NCBI GenBank assembly: GCA_964640775.1
Contig: CAZXIT010000033.1
Span: 1 to 9,219, forward strand
DNA from: CAYMUN01 sp964640775
GTDB taxonomy: Bacteria > Patescibacteriota > Saccharimonadia > Saccharimonadales > UBA4665
Direction of reading: 5' to 3'
DNA length: 9,219 nucleotides
Shown: positions 1 to 6,893 of the stretch, piece by piece
How the letters are laid out: the number at the start of each line of letters is the position of its first letter
Position numbering within the stretch: the stretch's first letter is position 1
Program-made: the position numbers and the translations under genes
The notes under the pieces: model-generated
Seen by the model: the letters and a program-made list of their open reading frames with translations, nothing else
Database searches by the model: none
What the model was told of the DNA's origin: nothing

Positions 1-1
1 G

Positions 2-970
2 GGCTGGCGCTGGAACTTTTTTGTCAACGTGCCGGTCGGTATCGGTGTGATTACGATGGCGCTGCGGATTCTCGATCGCCATGAGTCTGACATCGAGCAC
101 AATGACCTGGACTTGCCGGGCGCGGTACTGGTCACCGGCGGTCTGATGATGCTGGTCTACGCGCTGGTCAAAGCCCCCAGCCTCGGCTGGACTGATCACA
201 CTACCCTCATGTACTTTGGTATTAGCCTGGCAGCCCTGGCAGCCTTTGTCATCAATGAGCTCAAAGTTAAAAATCCGCTGATGCCGCTGAGTATTTTCCG
301 CTTGCGCAACCTGTCAGCCGCTAATACTATGCAGCTGTTTATTACGGCTGGCATGTTTTCGGTGTTTTTCTTTACGACGCTATACCTGCAGCTGGTCTTA
401 AATTACACGCCGATCAAGACGGGGCTGAGCTTCCTGATTATTCCTTTCGTCATCGGGATAGTGGCTACCAATGTGCCGCGGGTCATCCAAAAAGTTGGCT
501 TCAAGCCGATTATGGTAGTGGCACCGCTGCTGGTCTCGACTGGCCTGTTTTGGCTGTCGCATATCCCCGTGCATGGTACGTTTTGGGGCAATGTCGCCCC
601 CGGTATGGTGGTCATGGCCCTAGGGATGGGCGCCACCTTTGTCAGTGTAACTATCGCCGCCACCTCCGGCGTGCCGCACCACTTGTCCGGCTTGGCTTCA
701 GGCGTGCTCAATACTTCGCAGCAAATCGGCGGCGCCCTTGGCCTGGCAGTACTAACCGGTATTACCACCTCGGCTACTACCCGTTATATCAGCGGCCTGC
801 ACCTGCACGGTGCGCCTGGCCACGACGCCATAGCCGCCGCTACTGTCCACGGCTTCCACGAAGGCTACCTGATCGCCTCGACGTTTGGCATCTTTGCCTC
901 GCTGGTCGCGCTCATCGTGGTACGCAACCACAAGGTCACCGTCGACCCGGCTACTATGGCTGCGGCCTAA
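2..970 (+). CDS. MFS drug/proton antiporter, DHA2 (EmrB/QacA-like) family, 5'-truncated by window edge
   Basis: This is a multidrug-type efflux permease of the inner membrane, expected to exchange protons for an amphipathic drug or metabolite; the substrate cannot be told. The frame is open from base 2, and the first visible residues, GWRWNFFVNVPVG, match the WRW-F-NVP-G signature of DHA2 transporters at the start of helix 6. The GTG at 29 lies inside this motif and is therefore not the start. About 322 residues are visible of the family's usual 470-500, so roughly 165 N-terminal residues lie upstream. Eight hydrophobic segments follow, at about visible residues 37-58, 67-84, 107-129, 140-158, 169-187, 197-221, 229-253 and 288-307, fitting helices 7-14. 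Residues near 228-253 (LASGVLNTSQQIGGALGLA) match the conserved helix-13 region. The gene ends with TAA directly against the stop of the convergent gene. Its GC looks somewhat higher than that of the next two genes. Family call is firm; substrate unknown. Confidence 0.93.
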   Translation, partial: GWRWNFFVNVPVGIGVITMALRILDRHESDIEHNDLDLPGAVLVTGGLMMLVYALVKAPSLGWTDHTTLMYFGISLAALAAFVINELKVKNPLMPLSIFRLRNLSAANTMQLFITAGMFSVFFFTTLYLQLVLNYTPIKTGLSFLIIPFVIGIVATNVPRVIQKVGFKPIMVVAPLLVSTGLFWLSHIPVHGTFWGNVAPGMVVMALGMGATFVSVTIAATSGVPHHLSGLASGVLNTSQQIGGALGLAVLTGITTSATTRYISGLHLHGAPGHDAIAAATVHGFHEGYLIASTFGIFASLVALIVVRNHKVTVDPATMAAA

Positions 971-1714
971 CTAGGGCTGTGCGGGGGTTGCAGTTGCCAC
1001 AGGTGTGATAGCGCTGGAAGAAGGTTCGCAAACCGCCTGAGGTTTGCTGAAGTAGACGGCTGATTTGACTTTCATGCTGCCCCAGCCTGGTCTTGGCTTC
1101 CAGCTTTGCTTGACTCGAGTTTCAATTGCGCTGCCGGCCATGCCTGGCTGGCTGCAATCAAATGCTTCTTTGACGACCTTATTGATCACAAAAGCACGGT
1201 TGCTGGATTTTTTACGAATTGGACCCTCTGTCTTGAATTGGCCTTCAGGACCTTTCCTAAATACGACAGAGTAAGCAGAAGTGCTCAGTCCAACTGGGTC
1301 ACAACCATGGCCATCGCCGCCTTCGAAATGCATGCGATAATTAGAGGTTGAATCACCCACAAAGCCCGATTTATTCAACGCGTAAGGTGCACCAATCGCC
1401 ATCCTGCCACAGTTTCTTCCGACCTCAACTTTCGGTCGACCACAGACAATGGTGTTGAAGTTTGGCTTTGTAGTATCGGTGCACTGGAAGTTAACATTAG
1501 CATCTGCCTTATTTGGATCAATAAATCCACCGATGACGGGGGTAGCAGCCAAAAGGGCTACCGCAGAAACTCCCAGCACACTCATGTTACCCCTAGTGGC
1601 ACCAAGTATGGCTGCACCTAGGTGCTGTGGCTGATAGCCAGGCATGCCACCATCAAGCAAATCCTGCCGTGGTGCTCCACCTGGTGCTCCGTCTCCTCTT
1701 CCGATTAATCTCAT
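971..1714 (-). CDS. hypothetical membrane-anchored or secreted six-cysteine protein, 247 aa
   Basis: I do not recognise this family. The protein has a Gly/Pro-rich polar N-terminus (residues 1-43) and one hydrophobic segment at about 45-64 (VLGVSAVALLAATPVIGGF). The remaining polar domain of about 180 residues is presumably outside the cell. It carries six cysteines (C78, C91, C102, C138, C187, C229), an even number compatible with three disulfides, and ends in a Ser/Thr/Ala/Pro-rich tail (about 231-247) resembling a surface linker. The ATG at 1714 is preceded by AAAGG at a 9-nt spacing and lies about 60 nt downstream of a good promoter, so it is the preferred start. An internal ATG at 1585 (Met44) has AGGGG just upstream and would give a 204-aa form beginning at the hydrophobic segment. 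The gene is divergent from the foldase-like gene and convergent with the transporter. Coding status rests on length, cysteine pattern, signals and lack of a better ORF on the other strand. Confidence 0.75.
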   Translation of the reverse strand: MRLIGRGDGAPGGAPRQDLLDGGMPGYQPQHLGAAILGATRGNMSVLGVSAVALLAATPVIGGFIDPNKADANVNFQCTDTTKPNFNTIVCGRPKVEVGRNCGRMAIGAPYALNKSGFVGDSTSNYRMHFEGGDGHGCDPVGLSTSAYSVVFRKGPEGQFKTEGPIRKKSSNRAFVINKVVKEAFDCSQPGMAGSAIETRVKQSWKPRPGWGSMKVKSAVYFSKPQAVCEPSSSAITPVATATPAQP

Positions 1715-1723
1715 ACGTTTTGA

Positions 1724-1728
1724 CCTTT
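1724..1728 (-). promoter_or_regulatory. ribosome binding site for the six-cysteine protein
   Basis: AAAGG on the minus strand lies 9 nt before the ATG at 1714. It supports the long start over the internal ATG at 1585, which has its own weaker candidate AGGGG. Confidence 0.5.
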
Positions 1729-1783
1729 CGTTTGTTACCGTTGCTTTACTTCTTTAAGCCGTAAGAACTATATATTTTCCATT

Positions 1784-1812
1784 AGGGTATCACGAATAAA
1801 CAATAATGTCAA
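1784..1812 (-). promoter_or_regulatory. sigma70-type promoter for the six-cysteine gene
   Basis: On the minus strand a perfect -35 box TTGACA (1812-1807) is followed by exactly 17 bp and TACCCT (1789-1784). The -10 box is weak but is preceded by TGA, giving an extended -10 (TG-A-TACCCT). Transcription would start near 1777, leaving a leader of about 60 nt before the ATG at 1714. A TATATA closer to the gene (about 1774-1769) is an alternative -10 but lacks a well-spaced -35. Confidence 0.6.
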
Positions 1813-1895
1813 CAGGGGCAGTGAGTTATTTTACATGAATCATCAATCTGGTGGACACAATTGACGAAATTTTGATGCTGCTAATTGAAAATCTA

Positions 1896-1922
1896 TTGCC
1901 AATGCTGGTTTTCTGCTATCAT
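1896..1922 (+). promoter_or_regulatory. extended -10 promoter for the foldase-like/surface-protein pair
   Basis: TATCAT (1917-1922, five of six matches to TATAAT) is preceded by TGC, forming an extended -10. TTGCCA (1896-1901) is a possible -35 at a short 15-bp spacing. Transcription would begin near 1929. That excludes the in-frame TTG at 1885 and ATG at 1921 as starts and points to ATG 1951 for the downstream gene. Confidence 0.55.
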
Positions 1923-1950
1923 GAAGCTAAAGCTTAATGAAGTTATTGTG

Positions 1951-2988
1951 ATGAAAAATAAATCAGCGAAATCTACAGAGACACACGTGTCTGATATCGT
2001 ATCAGAATCTGTTTCGTCACCTACGCTGCTAAATCGATTGACGCGCCGCAAGGTTGTGCTGACTTTTGTTTGTCTAGTTGCGGTAGCAGTGTTTTTGACG
2101 GGCGTATTTGTATACTCCCGCGCTAAAATCTCTCAGCCGCCAAAGGATGTTGTTTTCAGCATAAATGGCCGGGATTATAACCACCAGCAAGTCAAAGACC
2201 TTACGGAGTTTGCGGTCAAAATAGATCAAAAATCGTATCAAGCTGCCGTCAAAGACGAGTACAGTTTGCTTAAGTATAAATCTGCCGCTGAAGCTATCGG
2301 CATCAAATATAGCACGCAGCAGCTTCAAGATTATCGCAAACAGCAGGGGTTAATAGTATACAAAAAAAAGAACTACGAGGACTATCTCAACCTCGTTGCG
2401 TTTAAAAATCAAACACAGCAGCGCCTACAGGACGAGACCGGCAATAACAGAGATGGACACTTTTCGGGGTATTCGTTTACTTTTCATTTTGACGAGACAT
2501 TGACCAACGCGCCAGCCTACAAATCACCGCACTATGGCGACAAAGCCATGCTGGAGCGAGATAAGAAGTATGCCCAGGACAGGGCGAAATACTACCACGA
2601 CCAGCTGGCCCAAAAAAATATAACTGCCGACGCTGCCTTGGCTCAAATACGAGCTGACAAACAGCTTGGCTATTACTATGTAGCAGGCACCAACGACAGT
2701 GCGAAATTTGGTATAACTCAAGATGATGACTGGCAGAAGGAAGTGACACATCCTGAGATAGCGAGCTTTATTAAGCAGCAAACAAAAACCGGACTCACTA
2801 GTACGCAAACTGGTAAAGTAGCAGCTGTGCCAAAACCCGTGAGCAGCAGAGACTATATCGATGGATATTACTACTTTGTACTTTTGAACCAAGTCCAGCC
2901 GCGATCTAAAGGCCAAGGCCAAGCCATGCAGCAGAGCCTTAAAAAGGTAGACGCGCACTCTAAATACTATGGAGACTCACATGTCTAA
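1951..2988 (+). CDS. membrane-anchored SurA-N/parvulin-like protein (putative foldase), 345 aa
   Basis: This is probably an extracytoplasmic chaperone or peptidyl-prolyl isomerase-like protein. A basic cytoplasmic stretch (RLTRRK, 29-34) precedes one membrane helix at about 35-56, so the rest faces outside. Residues 67-135 (VVFSINGRDYN, later AAEAIGIKYSTQQLQDY) resemble SurA N-terminal domains: a short strand with an N-G turn, then helices with A-x-x-x-G-I-x-x-[ST]. Residues 175-315 have the rough order of a parvulin domain, ending in GYYYFVLLNQVQP. However, the usual ARHIL opening and the GGDLG loop are absent, so isomerase activity is doubtful. ATG 1951 is chosen because the only good promoter has its -10 at 1917-1922; upstream in-frame TTG 1885 and ATG 1921 lack ribosome sites. 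A GTG at 1948 is possible. The stop lies 8 bp inside the next gene, suggesting translational coupling with the surface protein, its likely client. Coding call is strong; foldase role is inferred. Confidence 0.8.
   Translation: MKNKSAKSTETHVSDIVSESVSSPTLLNRLTRRKVVLTFVCLVAVAVFLTGVFVYSRAKISQPPKDVVFSINGRDYNHQQVKDLTEFAVKIDQKSYQAAVKDEYSLLKYKSAAEAIGIKYSTQQLQDYRKQQGLIVYKKKNYEDYLNLVAFKNQTQQRLQDETGNNRDGHFSGYSFTFHFDETLTNAPAYKSPHYGDKAMLERDKKYAQDRAKYYHDQLAQKNITADAALAQIRADKQLGYYYVAGTNDSAKFGITQDDDWQKEVTHPEIASFIKQQTKTGLTSTQTGKVAAVPKPVSSRDYIDGYYYFVLLNQVQPRSKGQGQAMQQSLKKVDAHSKYYGDSHV
2971..2974 (+). promoter_or_regulatory. ribosome binding site deciding the surface-protein start
   Basis: GGAG lies 6 nt before ATG 2981. 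An in-frame ATG at 2969 overlaps this site itself and has no ribosome site of its own, so translation most likely begins at 2981. Confidence 0.65.
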
Positions 2989-5794
2989 ATTTACTGACCG
3001 TTCGATAGGGATCACACCCTCTGTTCGATTACCTCTCTGGCTAGCGAGTTTTTTTGCGGTCATAAGTCTTACGATGATCATTGCAGGATCTCAGCATGCG
3101 GCTGCTTTTGGGGGTGCGGGCGGTACTTGTGGGATAAATACCGGTAACCTGCACGATTATGCTGGTGCGATAGTCGAATCCGTTTGGCAATGGCCAAGTG
3201 GCGCGCAAGGTGGCACATCCGACAATACAGATGTTAAGTTTACGACTGTGAGTGTTCAGACGCCGGGTGGTAATGTGGTGCATTTGGCCGGTGATCACGT
3301 TACAATTATCAATCGCCAAAGTAGTGAGACCTTTAACCAATATGATTCAAACTGTGGACCTGCGCAAACCAATGGCTTTGGTGACGGGCATAATGTAGTA
3401 CTGGGCTACGACGATGGTCTCAGCTCGAATGAAACATCGAACTACTCAGGATCTGGCACCGGTCATACTACCGATGGTACTGTCTGGGCACTCGACTGTG
3501 ACATCAGTCGTCACGCAAGTTTCTTTGAGAGATTTAGCGTAACCGGGGTTGGTGTACCGTCTGGCATCCCGGCTGGGCGTACCGGATCATGGAACACGGT
3601 GGTAACTTCGGGTGATACATCAGGCCCAGGCTTTGTGGATGCCGCCGCTAACGGACAGTCAGTGCACATCAAGCTCATTTTCAAATTAACTCCTGTTCCG
3701 GTGCCACCGCCACCGCCACCAGTTGTGGGACCGGTCGGCCCAAGTGGTGGATATACTCTCAACCTAAGCTGTACGCACCTAGATGTTAGAAATAACAGCG
3801 AGACGTTTGGTGCGTCCGCACTAAGCACGAATACCCTAGTAAATATGTCAGGTGCCGCTCCTGGGATCAGCACTACTTTTGCCGATCCGCCTGGTACTGG
3901 CAATGGCGGCGGAAACGGGCTTGTTGGCTTCGGTGCGTCTGGTAGCTGGGATTTTGCCGGACCGCCAGGGGTAGGATATACGGTCTCTGTCACGGTTTAT
4001 GACATATACCATAATCCAGGTCCACCTAGCTTGTGGCACCGCGTGGTCGGCAGTACTACTACGCAGAGCGTAGACTGTCCGGCGCCCACTCCGCCTCCAA
4101 ATCCTCCGGTAGGCTTTCTGGACGGTGCTTCCTGCGGCGGTACAGTGTTTGGCTGGGCTGCTGATCCTGATTTCGATACGCCACTGTACGTTGATATCTA
4201 TGCCAATGGCGCCTATTTCACGACAGTCATAGCGGATCAATTCAGGCTTGATGTTGGTGCTCATGGATTTTCGGCCGATCTTTCGTCTTTGGAAAATGGC
4301 ACCGACTATACCTTTACCGCGGTGGCGCATGGCGTGAATTTTGGGGGTGCTCTCGATGGCCTAGATGCCGGGCTGCCAAGCTCAGGGGCGTTTATAGGTT
4401 TTACGGGCTGTGGCCAGTTCCATTTGCAGCCCTCTGTGAGTACAGCGGCATTTGATAATCCCGAAGATCCATCGTCGTTCTGCGGTACGGTCAATGTGGT
4501 TCCGAGCTTTTTGGGCTGGAGTGGACCACCCGGCGGTGTTCCAGCAAGCGCGTCTTCCGCGTTTACCAATAACGGCAATCCAATCCCAGGCGGAGGACCA
4601 TTTGGCGGCGGTCTATTCTTAAATCAGAGCGCCTCGTCGTGTGTCGGAGTGGGGGCAGTTACTGCCGGCGCATTATATTGTGTCACTGCTGAGGTGACAC
4701 CGACAGACGGTCTTGTGGATAGAACTGGTGTTATCCTGGCTTCTAGTGGTGACATTGTCTCTTTGCCCGGATGTGATTTCGTCCACAACAAGCCATATTT
4801 TAAAGCTGTCAACGGCGATCTTAGAGCGGGGGGCAACTTTACGGGAGTGGCCGGCTGTACCGGCGGCGGTACGCTCGGAGGATGGTTCCATGATTCCTCA
4901 TCACCAAACTATGGTGCCGGTTCGACACTGGCATCGTTAGCCCTCATCAGGATCACTGGTGTTGCCAGCGCTAGGGGTACTACTGTCAGCACTCCTCTTC
5001 TGAATCCCGGAGGTTCGGGCATCAGTTTTGGCAACAAAGCTCCAGCGCCGCTGAGCAGTTTCCTGGGTCATCCGGACAGCCCGGTGCTGGGTGGCGGCTA
5101 TGGTGCCAGTCATTGTATCGACCGGCCGCTGCCGCTGCTGCCGACAACTCCTCTGGGCAGTGTTATTAACATTAGTGGACTGGGCAGCGGCTCTTACTCG
5201 GCAGCTGGCCCGACTACTACTATCAATAGCGGCGGCATCGCCAACGGCACCAACATTGCTATTAATGTGACTGGCGACGTCTACATCACCGGCGGTGGTG
5301 GCATTAGCTACAGCGGCAGCGGCGGGGGCTGGGCAGTCTCGCCGACTACGACTACCAACACCGTCCCATCATTTACGCTGTCAGTGACTAACGGCAACAT
5401 CTACATTGATGCCGGCGTGACTCAGCTCGACGGTATTTACACAGCCGCTAACGCTGGCGCGGCAGGCGGCAAGATCTACACCTGCGCCTCCGGCTTTGCT
5501 CCGATGCCCCAGACCAGTATCTTTGCCGGCTGCAACAAGCAGCTGGTGATTAATGGCGTCTTCCAGGCTAATCAGGTCAACCTGATGCGTACCTACGGTT
5601 CGCTGCGCGACGACAAGAATCCGCCGATCCTCGGCGGCTGTGCCAATAGTCCCGGTTTTGGCTTGTTCCCGAACTGTGCTGCCGAACTGTTCCGCTTCAG
5701 CCCGGAGCTTTACCTCTCCAACCAGCCTATACAGCCTCCTGGCAGCGGTGCCAATCTCTATGACGCCTTGGTTAGTTTGCCGCCGGTGCTGTGA
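2981..5794 (+). CDS. large secreted modular cysteine-rich surface protein, 937 aa
   Basis: A signal peptide is clear: a basic start, a hydrophobic core at about 18-36, and a likely cut after HAAA (residue 42). The mature protein is Gly/Ser/Thr/Pro-rich with 17 cysteines. Visible layout: N-terminal domain about 43-235; Pro-rich linker 238-254; second domain about 257-366; linker 367-377 (PAPTPPPNPP); a domain about 378-477 opening with GFLDGASC and GWAADPD, a beta-sandwich-like pattern; a Gly-rich domain about 480-600; a segment from about 605 (KPYFKAVNGDLRAGGNF); and a C-terminal beta-solenoid-like region about 755-937 in which NIAINVTGDVYI and FTLSVTNGNIYI repeat one motif. The tail ends YDALVSLPPVL with no LPxTG motif or C-terminal membrane helix. 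I associate such C-termini with CPR surface proteins, from memory. An adhesin or pilus-associated surface protein is plausible but unproven. The gene overlaps the foldase-like gene by 8 bp, lies 55 bp before pilM, and ends in tandem TGA stops. Confidence 0.85.
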   Translation: MSKFTDRSIGITPSVRLPLWLASFFAVISLTMIIAGSQHAAAFGGAGGTCGINTGNLHDYAGAIVESVWQWPSGAQGGTSDNTDVKFTTVSVQTPGGNVVHLAGDHVTIINRQSSETFNQYDSNCGPAQTNGFGDGHNVVLGYDDGLSSNETSNYSGSGTGHTTDGTVWALDCDISRHASFFERFSVTGVGVPSGIPAGRTGSWNTVVTSGDTSGPGFVDAAANGQSVHIKLIFKLTPVPVPPPPPPVVGPVGPSGGYTLNLSCTHLDVRNNSETFGASALSTNTLVNMSGAAPGISTTFADPPGTGNGGGNGLVGFGASGSWDFAGPPGVGYTVSVTVYDIYHNPGPPSLWHRVVGSTTTQSVDCPAPTPPPNPPVGFLDGASCGGTVFGWAADPDFDTPLYVDIYANGAYFTTVIADQFRLDVGAHGFSADLSSLENGTDYTFTAVAHGVNFGGALDGLDAGLPSSGAFIGFTGCGQFHLQPSVSTAAFDNPEDPSSFCGTVNVVPSFLGWSGPPGGVPASASSAFTNNGNPIPGGGPFGGGLFLNQSASSCVGVGAVTAGALYCVTAEVTPTDGLVDRTGVILASSGDIVSLPGCDFVHNKPYFKAVNGDLRAGGNFTGVAGCTGGGTLGGWFHDSSSPNYGAGSTLASLALIRITGVASARGTTVSTPLLNPGGSGISFGNKAPAPLSSFLGHPDSPVLGGGYGASHCIDRPLPLLPTTPLGSVINISGLGSGSYSAAGPTTTINSGGIANGTNIAINVTGDVYITGGGGISYSGSGGGWAVSPTTTTNTVPSFTLSVTNGNIYIDAGVTQLDGIYTAANAGAAGGKIYTCASGFAPMPQTSIFAGCNKQLVINGVFQANQVNLMRTYGSLRDDKNPPILGGCANSPGFGLFPNCAAELFRFSPELYLSNQPIQPPGSGANLYDALVSLPPVL
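3704..3721 (+). repeat. (CCACCG)x3 microsatellite encoding a proline linker
   Basis: Three near-perfect 6-bp units (the last ends in A instead of G) encode six consecutive prolines between two domains of the surface protein. Gain or loss of units would change linker length without shifting the frame. Confidence 0.6.
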
Positions 5795-5828
5795 TGAGTG
5801 TGCGGTGGGCAATAACTGATAGTGCTTA

Positions 5829-5837
5829 TGCTATAAT
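5829..5837 (+). promoter_or_regulatory. perfect extended -10 promoter for the pil operon
   Basis: TGC-TATAAT at 5829-5837 is a consensus extended -10 element. At 16-18 bp upstream there is no recognisable TTGACA-like box, which extended -10 promoters can tolerate. Only 12 nt separate TATAAT from the pilM ATG at 5850, so the transcript would begin about 5-7 nt before the start codon. No Shine-Dalgarno sequence fits in that leader. Confidence 0.65.
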
Positions 5838-5849
5838 CGGAAATATATT

Positions 5850-6893
5850 ATGAGCTCACTCCTTAGCGGCGTTTCTGAATTCTTTGGCCTGGACATTGGC
5901 ACCACGGCAGTGCGTTTGGTGCAGCTGCGCGGCAATGGCAATCCCAAGAGCCTGGTTAAATACGCCTATGTACCCCTGGACAGCAACATTTCCCAGAGTG
6001 ACTCCAAAGCTGATCTGCAAAAACTTGGCCAGACAGTCGCCCAGCTGATTTCACAGTCCCGCCTGACCACCAAAAACGTGGCAGTCGGTATTCCATCGAG
6101 CCGGGTATTTACGACCGTAGCCGACATTGACCGGCTATCGCCCGGCGAATTAGCCAAAGCTATCCGCTATCAAGCCGACGGCCTGATACCCACCCCGCTG
6201 GCCGAATCAAAAATCGACTGGGCTCTGATCGGTGATTCGCCAGTCGACAAGACCAAACAGGAAATTTTACTGAGCAGCGTGCCCAATAAGTTCGTAGAAG
6301 CCCGTCTGGATATGCTCGAAGGCATCAGCCTCAACGTCATTGCCTTTGAGCCCGACAACTTGGCCTTGGCCCGGGCCCTCGTGCCGGAAGACTCCGCCAT
6401 CGCCCAGCTGGTGCTGGATGTCGGCCGCAAGTCAACTGATCTGGTGGTTGCCCTGGGAGGGGTGCCGCACTTGACGCGTTCAATTCCGACTGGCGCCGAG
6501 GCGATTATCCGTTCGGCTTCCCAGAATTTAAATATCGATGCCGCCCAGGCCGAGCAGTTTGTCTTTAAATTTGGCCTCAGCAAAGAAAAACTGGAGGGCC
6601 AGGTGCTGCAGGCTATCAGCGGTACTGTCGATCTGCTGATCACCGAAATTGATAAATCCATTAAGTTTTTTCAAACCCGCTATGTCGGTGTCAAAATCGA
6701 GCGCATCGTCGTTACCGGCGGCGCCTCAGTCATCCCTGAATTTCCACTGCACCTGGCTAATAAATTTGGTCTTAACGTCGAAATTGGCAACTCCTGGCGC
6801 AATGTGACATTTAGCCAGGACCGTCAAAATGAGCTGTTAACCCTGTCTAACCAATTCGGCGTAGCTGTCGGGCTGGCGGAGCGTATGCCATGA
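5850..6893 (+). CDS. pilM: type IV pilus assembly ATPase-fold protein PilM
   Basis: PilM is a cytoplasmic actin/FtsA-like protein that binds the N-terminal tail of PilN and links the assembly ATPase to the inner-membrane platform. The length of 347 aa is normal for the family. The phosphate-1 loop is seen at 13-19 (GLDIGTT, followed by VRLVQL), the phosphate-2 motif at 187-197 (LVLDVGRKSTD), and the adenosine motif at 287-293 (VVTGGAS). IPSSRVFTT (81-89) fits the inserted subdomain typical of PilM/FtsA. The ATG at 5850 puts the phosphate loop at the usual distance from the N-terminus. No Shine-Dalgarno precedes it; the promoter lies so close that the mRNA may be nearly leaderless. The stop overlaps the pilN start as ATGA. 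Base composition matches pilN and pilO. Confidence 0.96.
   Translation: MSSLLSGVSEFFGLDIGTTAVRLVQLRGNGNPKSLVKYAYVPLDSNISQSDSKADLQKLGQTVAQLISQSRLTTKNVAVGIPSSRVFTTVADIDRLSPGELAKAIRYQADGLIPTPLAESKIDWALIGDSPVDKTKQEILLSSVPNKFVEARLDMLEGISLNVIAFEPDNLALARALVPEDSAIAQLVLDVGRKSTDLVVALGGVPHLTRSIPTGAEAIIRSASQNLNIDAAQAEQFVFKFGLSKEKLEGQVLQAISGTVDLLITEIDKSIKFFQTRYVGVKIERIVVTGGASVIPEFPLHLANKFGLNVEIGNSWRNVTFSQDRQNELLTLSNQFGVAVGLAERMP
6878..6881 (+). promoter_or_regulatory. ribosome binding site of pilN inside pilM
   Basis: GGAG lies 8 nt before the pilN ATG at 6890, within the last codons of pilM. It supports both the ATGA-overlap start and translational coupling. Confidence 0.6.

Larger units (their letters stand above)
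1715..1950. other. divergent intergenic region (236 bp)
   Basis: This AT-rich stretch separates the minus-strand six-cysteine gene from the plus-strand foldase-like gene. It holds one good promoter facing each way. Two short perfect inverted repeats are also present: ATGA-A-TCAT at 1834-1842, and ATTG-C-CAAT at 1895-1903, which overlaps the likely -35 of the plus-strand promoter. Both are short enough to be chance. No RNA gene, terminator or further ORF is convincing here. Confidence 0.6.

Noticed and set aside
29..31. GTG as start of the transporter
   Set aside because: The frame is open to the window edge, and the residues before it form the conserved GWRWNFFVN motif of DHA2 transporters, so the true start is upstream of the window.
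550..1008. 152-codon open frame on the plus strand over the transporter gene
   Set aside because: It is Arg/Pro-rich, lies in a shifted frame over strongly conserved transporter helices, and is a by-product of GC-rich codons.
1028..1047. Inverted repeat GCAAACC-6 nt-GGTTTGC near the end of the six-cysteine gene
   Set aside because: It lies inside coding sequence with no T-tract on either strand, so it is not a terminator and may be chance.
1885..1950. Upstream starts (TTG 1885, ATG 1921) for the foldase-like gene
   Set aside because: Neither has a ribosome site, and the only good promoter has its -10 box at 1917-1922, so the region is untranscribed or leader.
5381..5812. 143-codon open frame antisense to the end of the surface-protein gene
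   Set aside because: It would cover the pilM promoter gap and has no recognisable features; the sense-strand protein is well supported.
5795..5849. Terminator between the surface-protein gene and pilM
   Set aside because: No stable hairpin followed by T residues is present in the 55 bp; only the promoter is seen.
6170..6661. 163-codon open frame antisense to pilM
   Set aside because: It runs opposite conserved PilM motifs, has no ribosome site or family resemblance, and has a composition expected of an antisense shadow.
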